A stretch of 64,000 nt of DNA from an uncultured Selenomonadales bacterium (GCA_937901445.1 CALDHY010000048.1:1-64000); one strand, 5' to 3'. Shown: positions 8,559 to 17,952, counted from the first letter of the stretch. Translations and numbers: made by a program. Notes: generated by a model from the letters alone, not told the origin.

Positions 8559-9356
8559 TTAACCCTTATAAAAAATCGTTCCAATTTCTTCGCCGTTCAG
8601 GGCGCGGCGCAAATTTCCAATTTCTTTGCCGCTGATAATCAACATTGAAATTTCATTTTTAACGGCGATTTTTGCGGCTTGAATTTTTGTAAACATTCCG
8701 CCCGTACCGAGTTTTGTACCTGCGCCGCCAGCCATTCTTTCAATTTCAGAATTTATTTCCGGCACTTCACTGATTAATTTTGCCGTGCTGTCAGTTTTGG
8801 GGTTGCCGTTATAAAGCCCGTCAATGTCAGTTAAAATTATCAAAACTTCAGCCTCAACAATATCTGCAACCATCGCAGACAAATTATCGTTATCGCCAAT
8901 TTTTATTTCGTCAACGGCTACGGCGTCATTTTCATTTATAACCGGAATGACGCCCATTTTTAAAAGTGCAGTCAATGAATTTTTGGAATTTTCGCGGGCG
9001 TGTTCGTCAATCGTACTGTTTTTTGTCAAAAGAAGTTGCCCCATTGTCTGCCCGTATTCTGCAAAAAATTTTTCGTAAATGTGCATAAGCACGCCTTGCC
9101 CAATCGCAGCAAGAGCTTGATTTTCGGGAATGGTTTCCGGCTTTTTGGTAAGTCCCATTTTTCCTACGCCGGCGGCAATAGCCCCTGAAGTTACAAAAAT
9201 AATTTCCTTGCCCGCGTTGTGTAAATCTGCAATTTCCCTAATCAAATGTTCAATCCTGTACAAATTTAAATTGCCGCTGCCGTGCGTCAAAGTCGAAGTG
9301 CCAACTTTTACGACAATTCTTTTGGCAGATTTTAATTTGTCTCTTGCCACGCTCAT
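8559..9356 (-). CDS. proB: Glutamate 5-kinase, short form without PUA domain
   Basis: Phosphorylates glutamate to start proline synthesis. The amino-acid kinase fold has KVGTSTLTHGSGNL at the N-terminus, INENDAVAVDEIKIGDND, and GTGGMFTKIQAAKIAV. At 265 aa it lacks the C-terminal PUA domain of the E. coli enzyme, as in many Firmicutes. ATG start with AAAGGA upstream. It is the first gene of the proB-proA-nadD run. Confidence 0.95.
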   Translation of the reverse strand: MSVARDKLKSAKRIVVKVGTSTLTHGSGNLNLYRIEHLIREIADLHNAGKEIIFVTSGAIAAGVGKMGLTKKPETIPENQALAAIGQGVLMHIYEKFFAEYGQTMGQLLLTKNSTIDEHARENSKNSLTALLKMGVIPVINENDAVAVDEIKIGDNDNLSAMVADIVEAEVLIILTDIDGLYNGNPKTDSTAKLISEVPEINSEIERMAGGAGTKLGTGGMFTKIQAAKIAVKNEISMLIISGKEIGNLRRALNGEEIGTIFYKG

Positions 9357-9421
9357 AATTCATCACATCCTTTTTTTAATTTCATTATAAATTCATTTTA
9401 ATTATTACGCAAGGTTTAACG

Positions 9422-9456
9422 CAAAAAAAAATCCCGCCGATATTTTTTAGCGGGCG
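9422..9456 (-). terminator. Rho-independent terminator after the glycan operon
   Basis: On the minus strand, CCCGC / GCGGG arms around a TAAAAAATATCG loop are followed by nine T residues. It lies 18 bp 3' of the Fe-S protein gene at 9474. Confidence 0.8.
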
Positions 9457-9473
9457 TTAGGACTTTTAAACTT

Positions 9474-10655
9474 TCATTTCATTAATCCTAATTCTTTTAA
9501 GCGTGCTACGAGCGCAGCATTAGATTTTTTATCATTGGCTGAAGATACGGGCGAGGGATTTTGCAGATAATATTTTTGCATAACGTTTATTGGTAATTTA
9601 GTTGTTGCAATTTCATTAAAAAATTGCGGGCGGCGTTCATCTTCAACCGCCGGTATAAAGAAATTTACATTATGAATCAGCGCGTTCATATTGACAATTT
9701 TTCCAACTAATTTTGTTTGATTAATATAATTTGCGCCGGTATTTGTATTGACAACAATAATTGACGCGCCGCGATCGTCAAACATTTCAGGCGCAAACTT
9801 TTGAATTCCCCATGCATCGCCCAAAAGTACGTCACAATTCAAATTTGGAAATTTAAATTTACAACTGCCGCAACTCGGACGCAAAGTAAGATTTAATAAA
9901 AATTCTTGAAAATACATATCCTGCGTATTGGATTTAGCGTAGTAGCCGCAATCTTTGAAATTAACTTCAAAATGATGATTTTGCCATCCAAAACGTTTAC
10001 TGCGGAAATTGACGCGGCTAATTTCGTGTCCGCGTCCGCGCCATTCAATATAACTTTCCCAAATTAGCGGCGAAGGTACACCGTGACAAAGAATCCCGAC
10101 CGTAAGCAGATTTTCATAATCTTTGCCGAGAAAATTTTTCAAGCCCGCACATTGACAAGGGACGCCGCTGAACAAAACTTTTCTGCCTGTTTCAAGTTCA
10201 GATTTAACGCGCTTATAAATATCGCCAATTTGACTTTGAACATATTTACTGCCGCGCAAATTTTCCAGTTCGTCAAAGTTTTCTGCCGCCATATGTTTAA
10301 CGTGCCACTTTTCATCAAAGCCCGCGCCAAAAATTATTCCGCCTTCATTTAAAATTAATTCGCTTAAAGCAGTAAACGCGCCGCCTGATGCACTGTGTCG
10401 CCTTATTTTTTCGTCGGGATGAATTGCAACCAAAACTTGAGGTAAAATTTTTACGGGAACTTCACGCGCATTTAATGAAGGGCAAACTCTATCACAACGC
10501 CCGCACTTGATACATTTTTCTTGATTGATTTTTGGATAGGAAAAGCCTTCGGCGTCTCGTACCATAGAAATAGCATTTTGGGGGCAAATATTCGCGCAGG
10601 ATTCGCAGCCGCAACAGTTGGAACGTTTTTCTGAAATCATATTTTCGATTTTCAT
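9474..10655 (-). CDS. Coenzyme F420 hydrogenase/dehydrogenase beta-subunit family Fe-S protein
   Basis: 393 aa. Two N-terminal [4Fe-4S] motifs (CCGCESCANICP; CIKCGRCDRVCP) are followed by the FrhB/FdhB N- and C-terminal domains (ASGGAFTALSELIL; SGVPCQCAGLKNFL; LLGDAWG). In bacteria this family sits next to pyruvyl transferases in polysaccharide clusters, as here, where it may reduce or modify a sugar substrate; that role is inferred. The start is 3 nt after the pyruvyl transferase stop, and a run of 11 G lies just upstream. Confidence 0.85.
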   Translation of the reverse strand: MKIENMISEKRSNCCGCESCANICPQNAISMVRDAEGFSYPKINQEKCIKCGRCDRVCPSLNAREVPVKILPQVLVAIHPDEKIRRHSASGGAFTALSELILNEGGIIFGAGFDEKWHVKHMAAENFDELENLRGSKYVQSQIGDIYKRVKSELETGRKVLFSGVPCQCAGLKNFLGKDYENLLTVGILCHGVPSPLIWESYIEWRGRGHEISRVNFRSKRFGWQNHHFEVNFKDCGYYAKSNTQDMYFQEFLLNLTLRPSCGSCKFKFPNLNCDVLLGDAWGIQKFAPEMFDDRGASIIVVNTNTGANYINQTKLVGKIVNMNALIHNVNFFIPAVEDERRPQFFNEIATTKLPINVMQKYYLQNPSPVSSANDKKSNAALVARLKELGLMK

Positions 10656-10658
10656 GAT

Positions 10659-11768
10659 TTACCGCCCCCCCCCCCGTAATTTTTGGCAAGGTTTAACACC
10701 AAGTGCGCTTGATAAAAATTTAAAAGCCTTTCCGCGTTCAAGTGGTAAAATCTTATCACGTGTTCGATAATCAATGTCTAAGAACGATTCAGCAGTATAA
10801 CTTTTACCCTGAATCAAGGTTCTATCTTCTAAATTGAACATTTTTAAAAGTCCCGGTATTCGCATTGACATTGTCATATTTAAGTCCACTTCGATATTAA
10901 CAAAAGGCTTTCTAAATAAAATAGAAAAAACAACGCCGTGAAAAGAATTTGTGAAAATTAATGAAGCATTTGCAAACAAGTACAAAAATTCTTCCGGACC
11001 AACAGCGTAATGCCAATAATTATTCCAGTCCAGTAAATTTATTACGGGAAGATTTAATTTTTGGGCGATGGATTTAATTATTGGTGGCGGAGTAGTTCGT
11101 ATGTAATAGGTTAAAATATAGCCGCGAGGGTATTGCTCTTTGACCCAACTGGGTTTTTGCGCAATTTCCAGCCATTCAGCCTTAGTAAGCAACATTATTG
11201 GATCAACAACAAGTAAGGCATCTTGCCCTGTTAATTCTTTTATAATTTTGACAGCATTTTCTTCACGTACAGCAATATGATCGAAGCCGGAAATTCCCCA
11301 TTTGTAAAATTCTTTGAGTTGGTCGGGAATTTTGGGGGTGGCGATACTTGCAGCATAGGCAATTCTTTTTTTACGCGGGGCAAAGTTTAAAAAGAGTTTT
11401 GGCTTAATAAATTTAGGTCCCCAAACTTGATCCGAACCAACAATAAAAAAATCGTAATCGTCAGCAATTTCTTCAAGATAAGGCAAATCGAAACGAACTT
11501 TAATGTAGCGGTTTTCAAATTCTTTCATTTTATTGAGATGAACAACTTCACGATAAATATATTTTTGTCTGTTAATTGGATCACAGTTTACAGGAAAAGG
11601 ATTTGAAGTATAAAGCCATTCTGTTGTTTCAGGAAAAAAATCTGTACCGCTGTCCCAAAGAAGTTCTGTAAAATCTGCAAATTTCTTTATCGTTTTCTGG
11701 AGTGCATATTTTTGTAAATTATTCCCGTAATTTGCATAGTCATCCAACGATATTGTTGCTACCTTCAA
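10659..11768 (-). CDS. Polysaccharide pyruvyl transferase family protein
   Basis: 369 aa; this family adds pyruvate ketals to surface sugars or acts as a related glycan enzyme. Seen are an opening MKVATISLDDYANYGNNLQKY, the core FIVGSDQVWGPKFI, AYAASIATPKIP, and the C-terminal ASLIFTNSFHGVVFSILF motif. The last codons (KLRGGGR) are encoded by a run of 11 G. Losing one G would make the gene end in a TGA overlapping the next ATG; gaining one G would extend the reading frame by about 55 residues. Confidence 0.87.
   Translation of the reverse strand: MKVATISLDDYANYGNNLQKYALQKTIKKFADFTELLWDSGTDFFPETTEWLYTSNPFPVNCDPINRQKYIYREVVHLNKMKEFENRYIKVRFDLPYLEEIADDYDFFIVGSDQVWGPKFIKPKLFLNFAPRKKRIAYAASIATPKIPDQLKEFYKWGISGFDHIAVREENAVKIIKELTGQDALLVVDPIMLLTKAEWLEIAQKPSWVKEQYPRGYILTYYIRTTPPPIIKSIAQKLNLPVINLLDWNNYWHYAVGPEEFLYLFANASLIFTNSFHGVVFSILFRKPFVNIEVDLNMTMSMRIPGLLKMFNLEDRTLIQGKSYTAESFLDIDYRTRDKILPLERGKAFKFLSSALGVKPCQKLRGGGR
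10665..10675. repeat. Homopolymer C11/G11 tract
   Basis: Eleven consecutive C on the plus strand, at the 3' end of the pyruvyl transferase and 9 bp before the next start codon. A tract this long in a 40%-GC genome is slippage-prone. Confidence 0.9.
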
Positions 11769-11792
11769 AACAAAACCTCCTTTATAAAAAAA

Positions 11793-12941
11793 TCAATAAC
11801 CGAAAACTTCTTTGGCTTTAAGCATATTTTTTCTAATTTCGACACCGAACGGGCAACGAGTTTCACAAACGCCGCACTGAATACATTCGCCCGCGTGGTG
11901 TTCAAGTGCCGCGTAATGTTCACGCACTGTTTCAGGTACAGATTTTTGAGCGAGCGTCAAATTTAAAAATTTTGTAACGTAGGCAATATCAATTTTTTTT
12001 GGACACGGCGCGCAATGTGAACAATACATACAATGTCCCGTCCAATTAATTTTTGGAAAAGAAGCAAAAGCAAGTGCGTAGTCTTTTTCTTCATCGGTGG
12101 CGTTTTCATAGGCTAAACTTTGTTCAAACTGTTCAACCGAATGTGCGCCGGAAAGTACAACGGCAACTGCCGGGCGCGTCAAGGCGTAATGAATACACTG
12201 ATTGACAGTCAAGGCAACGCCCGCCGGTGAAAGTTTGGCGTCAAGTAAATCGCCGCCGCCAAAACATTTCATAACCGTAATACCGACGCCCAAACGCTGG
12301 CAAGTTTCATAAAGATTTTGGCGGTCGGGATCCATATTCGTCAAAGTATTTTCATAATTGGCGGGGTTCCAAAGTTGCTCCACGTCTTCATTTGCCGGTT
12401 GTAAATCGTAACAGGGATTGACGCTGAACATTAAAACTTCGATTGCGCCGCTTTCAACCGCCTTTAACGCAACTTGCGGATTATGACTGCTCAAGCCGAT
12501 ATGTAAAATTTTTCCGGCTTTTTTGAGTTCCTGCGCGTATTGTAAAACGCCGCCGTTTGCAATTACGTCCCAATCTTTTAAATCGTCGCAGTAGTGAATC
12601 ATTCCAACGTCAATATAATCTGTCTGCAAAAGTTTCAGCGATTCTTCAAAACCCGCTTGCACTTCCTTAACTTTGCGCGTGCGTTTGTATTGCCCGTTTT
12701 GCCAAATTGAACAAATATGAGACTGCGCAATAAATTTTTCGCGGCGTCCTTTCATTGCATCGCCTATAGCTTTTCTAAGTTGCGGATTGGAAGCATACAA
12801 GTCAAAATAGTTGACGCCGTTAATTTCTGCCACGTCAAAAATTTTTTTAGCCATTGCAAAATTTTCTTCGCTTAAACCTTCGCAGCCAATTCCAATTTCA
12901 CTAACCTTTAAGCCGGTATTGCCGAGCATTCTGTATTTCAT
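11793..12941 (-). CDS. Aldo/keto reductase with C-terminal ferredoxin domain
   Basis: 382 aa. The N-terminal aldo/keto reductase barrel (MKYRMLGNTGLKVSEIGIG; VNYFDLYASNP) precedes two [4Fe-4S] motifs, CMYCSHCAPCP and CIQCGVCETRCP, a known anaerobe architecture that couples a barrel reductase to electron transfer. It lies between the glycan-type genes, 24 bp upstream of the pyruvyl transferase, so it probably acts on the same substrate; the true substrate is not known. Confidence 0.88.
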   Translation of the reverse strand: MKYRMLGNTGLKVSEIGIGCEGLSEENFAMAKKIFDVAEINGVNYFDLYASNPQLRKAIGDAMKGRREKFIAQSHICSIWQNGQYKRTRKVKEVQAGFEESLKLLQTDYIDVGMIHYCDDLKDWDVIANGGVLQYAQELKKAGKILHIGLSSHNPQVALKAVESGAIEVLMFSVNPCYDLQPANEDVEQLWNPANYENTLTNMDPDRQNLYETCQRLGVGITVMKCFGGGDLLDAKLSPAGVALTVNQCIHYALTRPAVAVVLSGAHSVEQFEQSLAYENATDEEKDYALAFASFPKINWTGHCMYCSHCAPCPKKIDIAYVTKFLNLTLAQKSVPETVREHYAALEHHAGECIQCGVCETRCPFGVEIRKNMLKAKEVFGY

Positions 12942-12965
12942 TGTTAAACTCTCCCAATTTTTATT

Positions 12966-13694
12966 TTAAATATTTTCTTTGATAAAAATTAAATTTTCGC
13001 CGCGAAATGCAAAGTGCCAATGATATTTTGAAACTGCCTTGAAAAATTCGTAGGAACACCCTTTTTTCATTCTGTCATGAAGTTCAATCGTCAACACTTT
13101 AACTTTTGGCAGCCATTCGTCAACATCCGGCGCGCTGAAAACTTCTTTTTCCGCGCCTTCAATGTCAATTTTCAGTAAATCAATTTCTTCAAAGCCGGAA
13201 TCCTTCAAAAGTTTTGAAACTGTAACCGTTTTCATGGCGGCGGGGTCGTCTTCAGTTGTTTCAAATGTCATCCAGCCCGCAATTCCAAAGCCTTTATCTT
13301 CAACTTTAATAAATGTTTCCTTGTCCCATAACGCAGATTTTAAAGCGTGAATGTTTTCATAAAAAAGCGTGTTGTACTGCAAAAGCTTAAAATTATCTTT
13401 TTCCGGCTCAATCGAATAAATTTGCGCGTCAGGGTATTGAATAGCGTAGTAAATTGCCGCACAACCGATATTGCCGCCACAATCTAAAATTAATTTCGGT
13501 TGAAAATTTTTTACAGGAATTGAATGTTCCTCTTTCTCAAATACAGCTTTAAAAATTGGAAAGTCTGCCTTGCGATATGCAAAAGGTACATTGACGCCGC
13601 CGGACTCCAGCACGGTAAAATTAATATTTTTTAAATTTTCAAGTTGAGAAAAAGCTGAATCGCGGGGGGGGGTAAAATTCATTTTTTCCGCCAT
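12966..13694 (-). CDS. FkbM-family methyltransferase, probably phase variable
   Basis: 242 aa SAM-dependent methyltransferase of the FkbM type (PKLILDCGGNIGCAAIYYA, EEIDLLKIDIEGAEKEVF), usually a sugar O-methyltransferase in glycan loci. A run of nine C at codons 8-11 (MNFTPPR) lies next to the start; one base more or fewer gives a stop within about ten codons. It heads the operon running down to 9474, so slippage may switch surface modification. Confidence 0.86.
   Translation of the reverse strand: MAEKMNFTPPRDSAFSQLENLKNINFTVLESGGVNVPFAYRKADFPIFKAVFEKEEHSIPVKNFQPKLILDCGGNIGCAAIYYAIQYPDAQIYSIEPEKDNFKLLQYNTLFYENIHALKSALWDKETFIKVEDKGFGIAGWMTFETTEDDPAAMKTVTVSKLLKDSGFEEIDLLKIDIEGAEKEVFSAPDVDEWLPKVKVLTIELHDRMKKGCSYEFFKAVSKYHWHFAFRGENLIFIKENI
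13664..13672. repeat. Homopolymer G9/C9 tract at the FkbM gene start
   Basis: Nine G on the plus strand inside codons 8-11 of the methyltransferase. The present length keeps the frame open; 8 or 10 bases would close it. Confidence 0.9.
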
Positions 13695-13723
13695 TTTGAA
13701 CGCCTCCTATTTCGTAAAAAAAA

Positions 13724-13770
13724 GGATTAGGGGAAATTTCCTTAACCCTTAGCCCCTAATCCTTAGCCCT
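13724..13770. repeat. Heptamer repeat palindrome 3' of nifJ
   Basis: AAGGATTAGGGGAAATTTCC followed by CCTTAACCCTTAGCCCCTAATCC: opposed heptamers around an AAATTT centre, forming an imperfect stem between nifJ and the FkbM gene. Confidence 0.8.
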
Positions 13771-16700
13771 TATTTACCTGCAAGAATTTTATAACCGTTA
13801 ATTCTTTCTTCAGCGTCTTTTTGAGTCTTTTTGAAAAGTTCCTCTGCCGCGTCAGGGAAATTGCGTTTCAATGAAGAATAACGAACTTCACCCTGTAAAA
13901 ATTCTTGGAACTTTGAAAAGTCCGGTTCTTTTGAATCAAGCGTGAAAGGATTTTTACCGCTGCCGACAAGTTGAGGATTATAACGCCAATTCGCCCAGTA
14001 GCCGCACGCAACCGCAAGCTTGCCTTCAAGTTGACTGTTGCCCATACCTTTTCTGATACCGTGATTGATACAAGGCGCGTAGGCAATGATTAAAGACGGT
14101 CCGTCATACGCTTCAGCTTCAGTTATCGCCTTCATCAGTTGATTTTGATCCGCGCCCATTGAAACCTGCGCGACGTAAACATAGCCGTAACTCATAGCCA
14201 TTTTGCCTAAGTCTTTTTTCTTGGTCTTTTTGCCGGTTGCCGCAAATTGTGCAATAGCCGCCGCCGGAGTTGCCTTTGACGCTTGCCCGCCGGTATTTGA
14301 ATAAACTTCAGTATCGAAAACAAAGACGTTGACATTTTCGCCGCTTGCCAAAACGTGATCTAAGCCGCCATAGCCAATATCATAAGCCCAGCCGTCGCCG
14401 CCAAGTATCCACTGTGAACGCTTTACAAAATAATCGCGGTTATCGTAAATCTTATTTAAAAGTGCGTCGTCGCCCTTTTCAGCCGCCAAAATTTCAGTTA
14501 ATTTATCTGCGCGTTCGCGGGTATTTTCGCTGACGTTAATATTTTCTTTCCAATCTGCAAGCGCGGCGCGTAATTCGTGACTGCCTTTACTTTCTTCAAT
14601 CGCCTGTGCAACAAGGTTTTTCAATTCCTTACGAATTGCCTTGACGCCCAAAAACATTCCCAAGCCGTATTCGGCATTATCTTCAAAAAGTGAATTGCCC
14701 CAAGCCGGACCGTGTCCTTTTTCATTTTTGGTGTAAGGCATTGCCGGAGCAGACGCGCCCCAAATTGAAGAACAACCTGTAGCATTTGCGATCATCATTC
14801 TATCGCCGAAAAGTTGAGTTAAAAGTTTAGCATAGGGAGTTTCGCCGCAACCTGCGCAAGCCCCGCTAAATTCAAAGAGCGGCTTTTCAAATTGACTGCC
14901 AAGCACGGTAGATTTTTTCATTGGATTGACTTTAGGCGCAACTTTTGAAGCGTCAACGCCGTAATCAAAATATTTTTGGCGGTCTTTAGCATCGCTGTCA
15001 AAGTTTACCATTTCAAGAGCCTGTTTAGGGCAAACTTGCGCGCAGTTGCCGCAACCTAAGCAGTCATAAGTTGAAACTGCGATTGTTAAGTTATTGCCTT
15101 TAGAAACTTTTGAAGGAATTGACTGCATACCTTCAGGTGCGTTTTTCAATTCTTCCGGCGTAGTTAAAATTGGGCGTATTGCGGCGTGCGGGCAAACAAA
15201 TGAGCATTGGTTACAGCCGATACACTTTGAAGGATCCCATTTAGGAACTTTAATAGCCGTGCCGCGTTTTTCGTAAGCTGAACCGCCAACAGGGAAAGTA
15301 CCATCTTCAAGCGCGGCAAATGTGCTGACAGGTAAAGAATCGCCCTCTTGACGATTAACAATATTTTGAATTTCAGTGATAAATTTTGGAAGTCCTTCAG
15401 TTGAAGTATTTTCACGTTCGCCCTTAGCGTTAATATCCCAGCCGCTGATGTCAACTTTATGAAGAGCCTCAATACCTTTATCAATAGCGTTGCAGTTCAT
15501 TTCGACAATCTGCGGACCTTTTTTGCCGTAAGATTTTTCTACCGCGTCTTTAAGAAATTTAACCGCGTCTTCAATCGGTATAATGTTTGCAAGCTTGAAA
15601 AACGCCGCTTGCATAACCATATTGAAACGCCCGCCGAGTCCGAGTTCACCGGCAATTTTTACCGCGTTGACTGTATAAACTTGAATATCGTTTTCAGCGA
15701 TATATTTTTTCATATATGAAGGAAGTTTACGCCCGAGTTTTTCGTCGCTCCAATCAGTATTAAGTAAGAAAGTGCCGCCTTTTTTCATACCGGCGATTAA
15801 ATTATAGTGATGAACGTAGCTTTTTTGTGAACAAGAAACAAAATTTGGGCGCGTGATAAGATACGGCGAAATTATAGGCAACTTGCCGAAACGCAAATGA
15901 CTCATTGTAATACCGCCGGATTTTTTTGAATCGTAGGCAAAATAAGCTTGTGCATAAAGGTCTGTGTTATCGCCGATAATTTTAATTGCAGATTTATTCG
16001 CACCAACTGTACCATCTGAACCGAGTCCCCAGAATTTGCAAGCGGTTGTACCTTCCGGCGTCAAGTCAATATCAGAATGTGCATTTTCTAAAGATTTATT
16101 TGAAACGTCGTCAACAATTCCAATCGTGAAACTGTTCAAAGGTTTATCTTTTTTGAGTTCGTGGAAAACGGAAAGAATTTGGTCGGGCGTTGTATCTTTG
16201 CCGCCCAAGCCGTAACGTCCGCCGACAATCACGGGATTAATATCAGCGTCATAAAAAGCTGCGCGAACGTCCAAGTAAAGCGGCTCGCCGGTTGAACCTG
16301 ATTCTTTTGTTCTGTCAAGTACAGCGATTTTCTTAACAGTTTTTGGAATTGCGCTAAGGAAATGTTTAACGCTGAACGGGCGGTACAAGTGAACATTAAT
16401 CATACCGACTTTTTCGCCGTTTTTGTTGAGATATTCAACCGCCTCTTGCATAGTTTGACAAACTGAACCAATAGCAATAATAATTCTGTCAGCGTCAGCC
16501 GCGCCGTAATAATCGAAAATATGGTGTTCCCTGCCGGTAATTTTTGAAATATCAGCCATTGCATTTTCTACAATTTCGGGAAGTTTATCATAATTATTAT
16601 TGATAGTTTCGCGCATTTGGAAATAAACGTCCGAATTTGTAGCCGTGCCTCTGATAACCGGATGATCAGGATTTAAAGCATTACGGCGGAAATTATTAAT

Positions 16701-17297
16701 TGCGTCGTAGTCAACAATTTTTTCAAGGTCTTTGTAGTCGATAGTTTCGATTTTCTGAATTTCATGGGAAGTGCGGAAGCCGTCAAAGAAATTGATAAAA
16801 GGCAATCTGCCCTTAATCGCCGCCAAATGTGCAACTGCGGATAAATCCATAACTTCTTGAACGCTTGCTTCTGCCAACATTGCACAACCGGCTTGACGCG
16901 CCGCCATAACGTCTTGATGATCTCCAAAAATATTTAAAGTTGAAGTTGCAAGTGCGCGCGCCGATACGTGGAAAACGCCGGGCAAACATTCGCCGGCGAT
17001 TTTGTATAAGTTAGGAATCATAAGCAAAAAGCCTTGAGACGCCGTGTAAGTTGTAGTAAGTGCGCCGGCTTGCAAGGAGCCGTGAACTGCGCCCGCCGCG
17101 CCGCCTTCAGATTGTAATTCAATTAAGCGGACTTTTTGCCCAAAAATATTTTTAGTGCCTTTCGCCGCCATTTCGTCAACATTTTCAGCCATTGGCGATG
17201 ATGGAGTTATAGGGTAAATTGCGGCAACCTCCGTAAATGCGTAGGAAATATCCGCCGCCGCCGCGTTGCCGTCCATCGTCTTCATTTTTTTAGCCAT
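13770..17297 (-). CDS. nifJ: Pyruvate:ferredoxin (flavodoxin) oxidoreductase
   Basis: 1175 aa single-chain enzyme that oxidatively decarboxylates pyruvate to acetyl-CoA and passes electrons to ferredoxin or flavodoxin. Domain I has YPITPSSPMAE near residue 28. Two ferredoxin motifs, CIGCNQCSFVCP and CLGCGNCAQVCP, lie around residues 690-755. The TPP-binding GDGWAYDIGYGGLDH is near 970, with CAGCGETPYAKL before it. Full length and intact. It is central to fermentative metabolism and marks an anaerobe. A promoter with a dyad over the -10 lies just upstream. Confidence 0.97.
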   Translation of the reverse strand: MAKKMKTMDGNAAAADISYAFTEVAAIYPITPSSPMAENVDEMAAKGTKNIFGQKVRLIELQSEGGAAGAVHGSLQAGALTTTYTASQGFLLMIPNLYKIAGECLPGVFHVSARALATSTLNIFGDHQDVMAARQAGCAMLAEASVQEVMDLSAVAHLAAIKGRLPFINFFDGFRTSHEIQKIETIDYKDLEKIVDYDAINNFRRNALNPDHPVIRGTATNSDVYFQMRETINNNYDKLPEIVENAMADISKITGREHHIFDYYGAADADRIIIAIGSVCQTMQEAVEYLNKNGEKVGMINVHLYRPFSVKHFLSAIPKTVKKIAVLDRTKESGSTGEPLYLDVRAAFYDADINPVIVGGRYGLGGKDTTPDQILSVFHELKKDKPLNSFTIGIVDDVSNKSLENAHSDIDLTPEGTTACKFWGLGSDGTVGANKSAIKIIGDNTDLYAQAYFAYDSKKSGGITMSHLRFGKLPIISPYLITRPNFVSCSQKSYVHHYNLIAGMKKGGTFLLNTDWSDEKLGRKLPSYMKKYIAENDIQVYTVNAVKIAGELGLGGRFNMVMQAAFFKLANIIPIEDAVKFLKDAVEKSYGKKGPQIVEMNCNAIDKGIEALHKVDISGWDINAKGERENTSTEGLPKFITEIQNIVNRQEGDSLPVSTFAALEDGTFPVGGSAYEKRGTAIKVPKWDPSKCIGCNQCSFVCPHAAIRPILTTPEELKNAPEGMQSIPSKVSKGNNLTIAVSTYDCLGCGNCAQVCPKQALEMVNFDSDAKDRQKYFDYGVDASKVAPKVNPMKKSTVLGSQFEKPLFEFSGACAGCGETPYAKLLTQLFGDRMMIANATGCSSIWGASAPAMPYTKNEKGHGPAWGNSLFEDNAEYGLGMFLGVKAIRKELKNLVAQAIEESKGSHELRAALADWKENINVSENTRERADKLTEILAAEKGDDALLNKIYDNRDYFVKRSQWILGGDGWAYDIGYGGLDHVLASGENVNVFVFDTEVYSNTGGQASKATPAAAIAQFAATGKKTKKKDLGKMAMSYGYVYVAQVSMGADQNQLMKAITEAEAYDGPSLIIAYAPCINHGIRKGMGNSQLEGKLAVACGYWANWRYNPQLVGSGKNPFTLDSKEPDFSKFQEFLQGEVRYSSLKRNFPDAAEELFKKTQKDAEERINGYKILAGK

Positions 17298-17330
17298 AAG
17301 CTTTCAAAATTCTCCTCTCAAAATAAAAAT

Positions 17331-17368
17331 ACCGCGTCGATTATAACACGCGGCGTTTAAAAAGTAAA
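17331..17368 (-). promoter_or_regulatory. Candidate nifJ promoter with dyad over the -10
   Basis: Minus strand TTTACT (17363-17368), 17-bp spacer, TATAAT (17340-17345). CCGCG and CGCGG (17332-17336, 17349-17353) flank the -10 as an inverted repeat, which may be an operator. Confidence 0.6.
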
Positions 17369-17439
17369 ACAAATTAGCCCTGCCAGAAATTTATTTCTTT
17401 TGAAAAATTTTTATCGTCATTTTAAATATTCACAATGAT

Positions 17440-17468
17440 TTGACAATAAATCTAACTAGATATATAAT
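17440..17468 (+). promoter_or_regulatory. Consensus sigma-70 promoter of the MarR gene with operator in the spacer
   Basis: TTGACA (17440-17445), exactly 17 bp, TATAAT (17463-17468). The spacer contains ATCTAACTAGAT (17450-17461), an inverted repeat of the size bound by MarR proteins, so the regulator probably represses itself. Confidence 0.85.
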
Positions 17469-17491
17469 CCCGTCAAAAGGAGGGAGGAAAC

Positions 17492-17902
17492 TTGACAGAT
17501 TCATTTTTATTGATTTATCTTTACAGAATTGTAAATGTTATCGACAGAAAAACAATGAGCATTTGCGCAAAACACGGGCTTACTCAAAGTCAATTTGCTG
17601 TACTTGAGGCGTTGCAAAGTAAGGGCGAATTGACGGTCGGGGAAGTGAAAGACGCAATTTTGAGCAGTGACGGAACAATTCCCGTTGTGGTAAAAAATCT
17701 TGAAAAACTTGGTTATATTTTTCGCAAGGAAGACCCTACCGATAAAAGACGGAGCATTTTGGCATTGACTGAAGCAGGAAAGGAAATAATCGCTGAAGTT
17801 TTTCCAAAAAATATGGCAATGATTCAAAATGAACTTTCAGTTTGGAATGAACGGGAAAAAAAGCAGTTGGCGCGGCTTCTCAAAAAGTTTGACTTAAGGT
17901 AA
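17492..17902 (+). CDS. MarR-family transcriptional regulator
   Basis: 136 aa winged-helix repressor. SQFAVLEALQSKGELTVGEV is the HTH region, and NLEKLGYIFRKEDPTDKRRS forms the wing. The TTG start at 17492 has AAGGAGGGAGG upstream. It is followed 50 bp later by a pirin gene, with a second copy of its presumed operator in the gap. Members of the family without a conserved Cys respond to small phenolics or oxidants; the ligand here is unknown. Confidence 0.93.
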   Translation: MTDSFLLIYLYRIVNVIDRKTMSICAKHGLTQSQFAVLEALQSKGELTVGEVKDAILSSDGTIPVVVKNLEKLGYIFRKEDPTDKRRSILALTEAGKEIIAEVFPKNMAMIQNELSVWNEREKKQLARLLKKFDLR

Positions 17903-17921
17903 ATTTTTTTAAAGTTACATA

Positions 17922-17931
17922 TCTAATTAGA
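17922..17931 (+). promoter_or_regulatory. Second MarR-type palindrome before the pirin gene
   Basis: Perfect palindrome TCTAATTAGA within ATATCTAATTAGAG, matching the ATCTAACTAGAT site in the upstream promoter. Lies 21 bp before the pirin start. Confidence 0.6.
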
Positions 17932-17952
17932 GAAAAAATTGGAGGTTTTAAA

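Noticed and set aside
16673..16927. Additional genes inside nifJ and other long genes on the opposite strand
   Set aside because: These frames lack SD sites and follow the codon pattern of the real gene.
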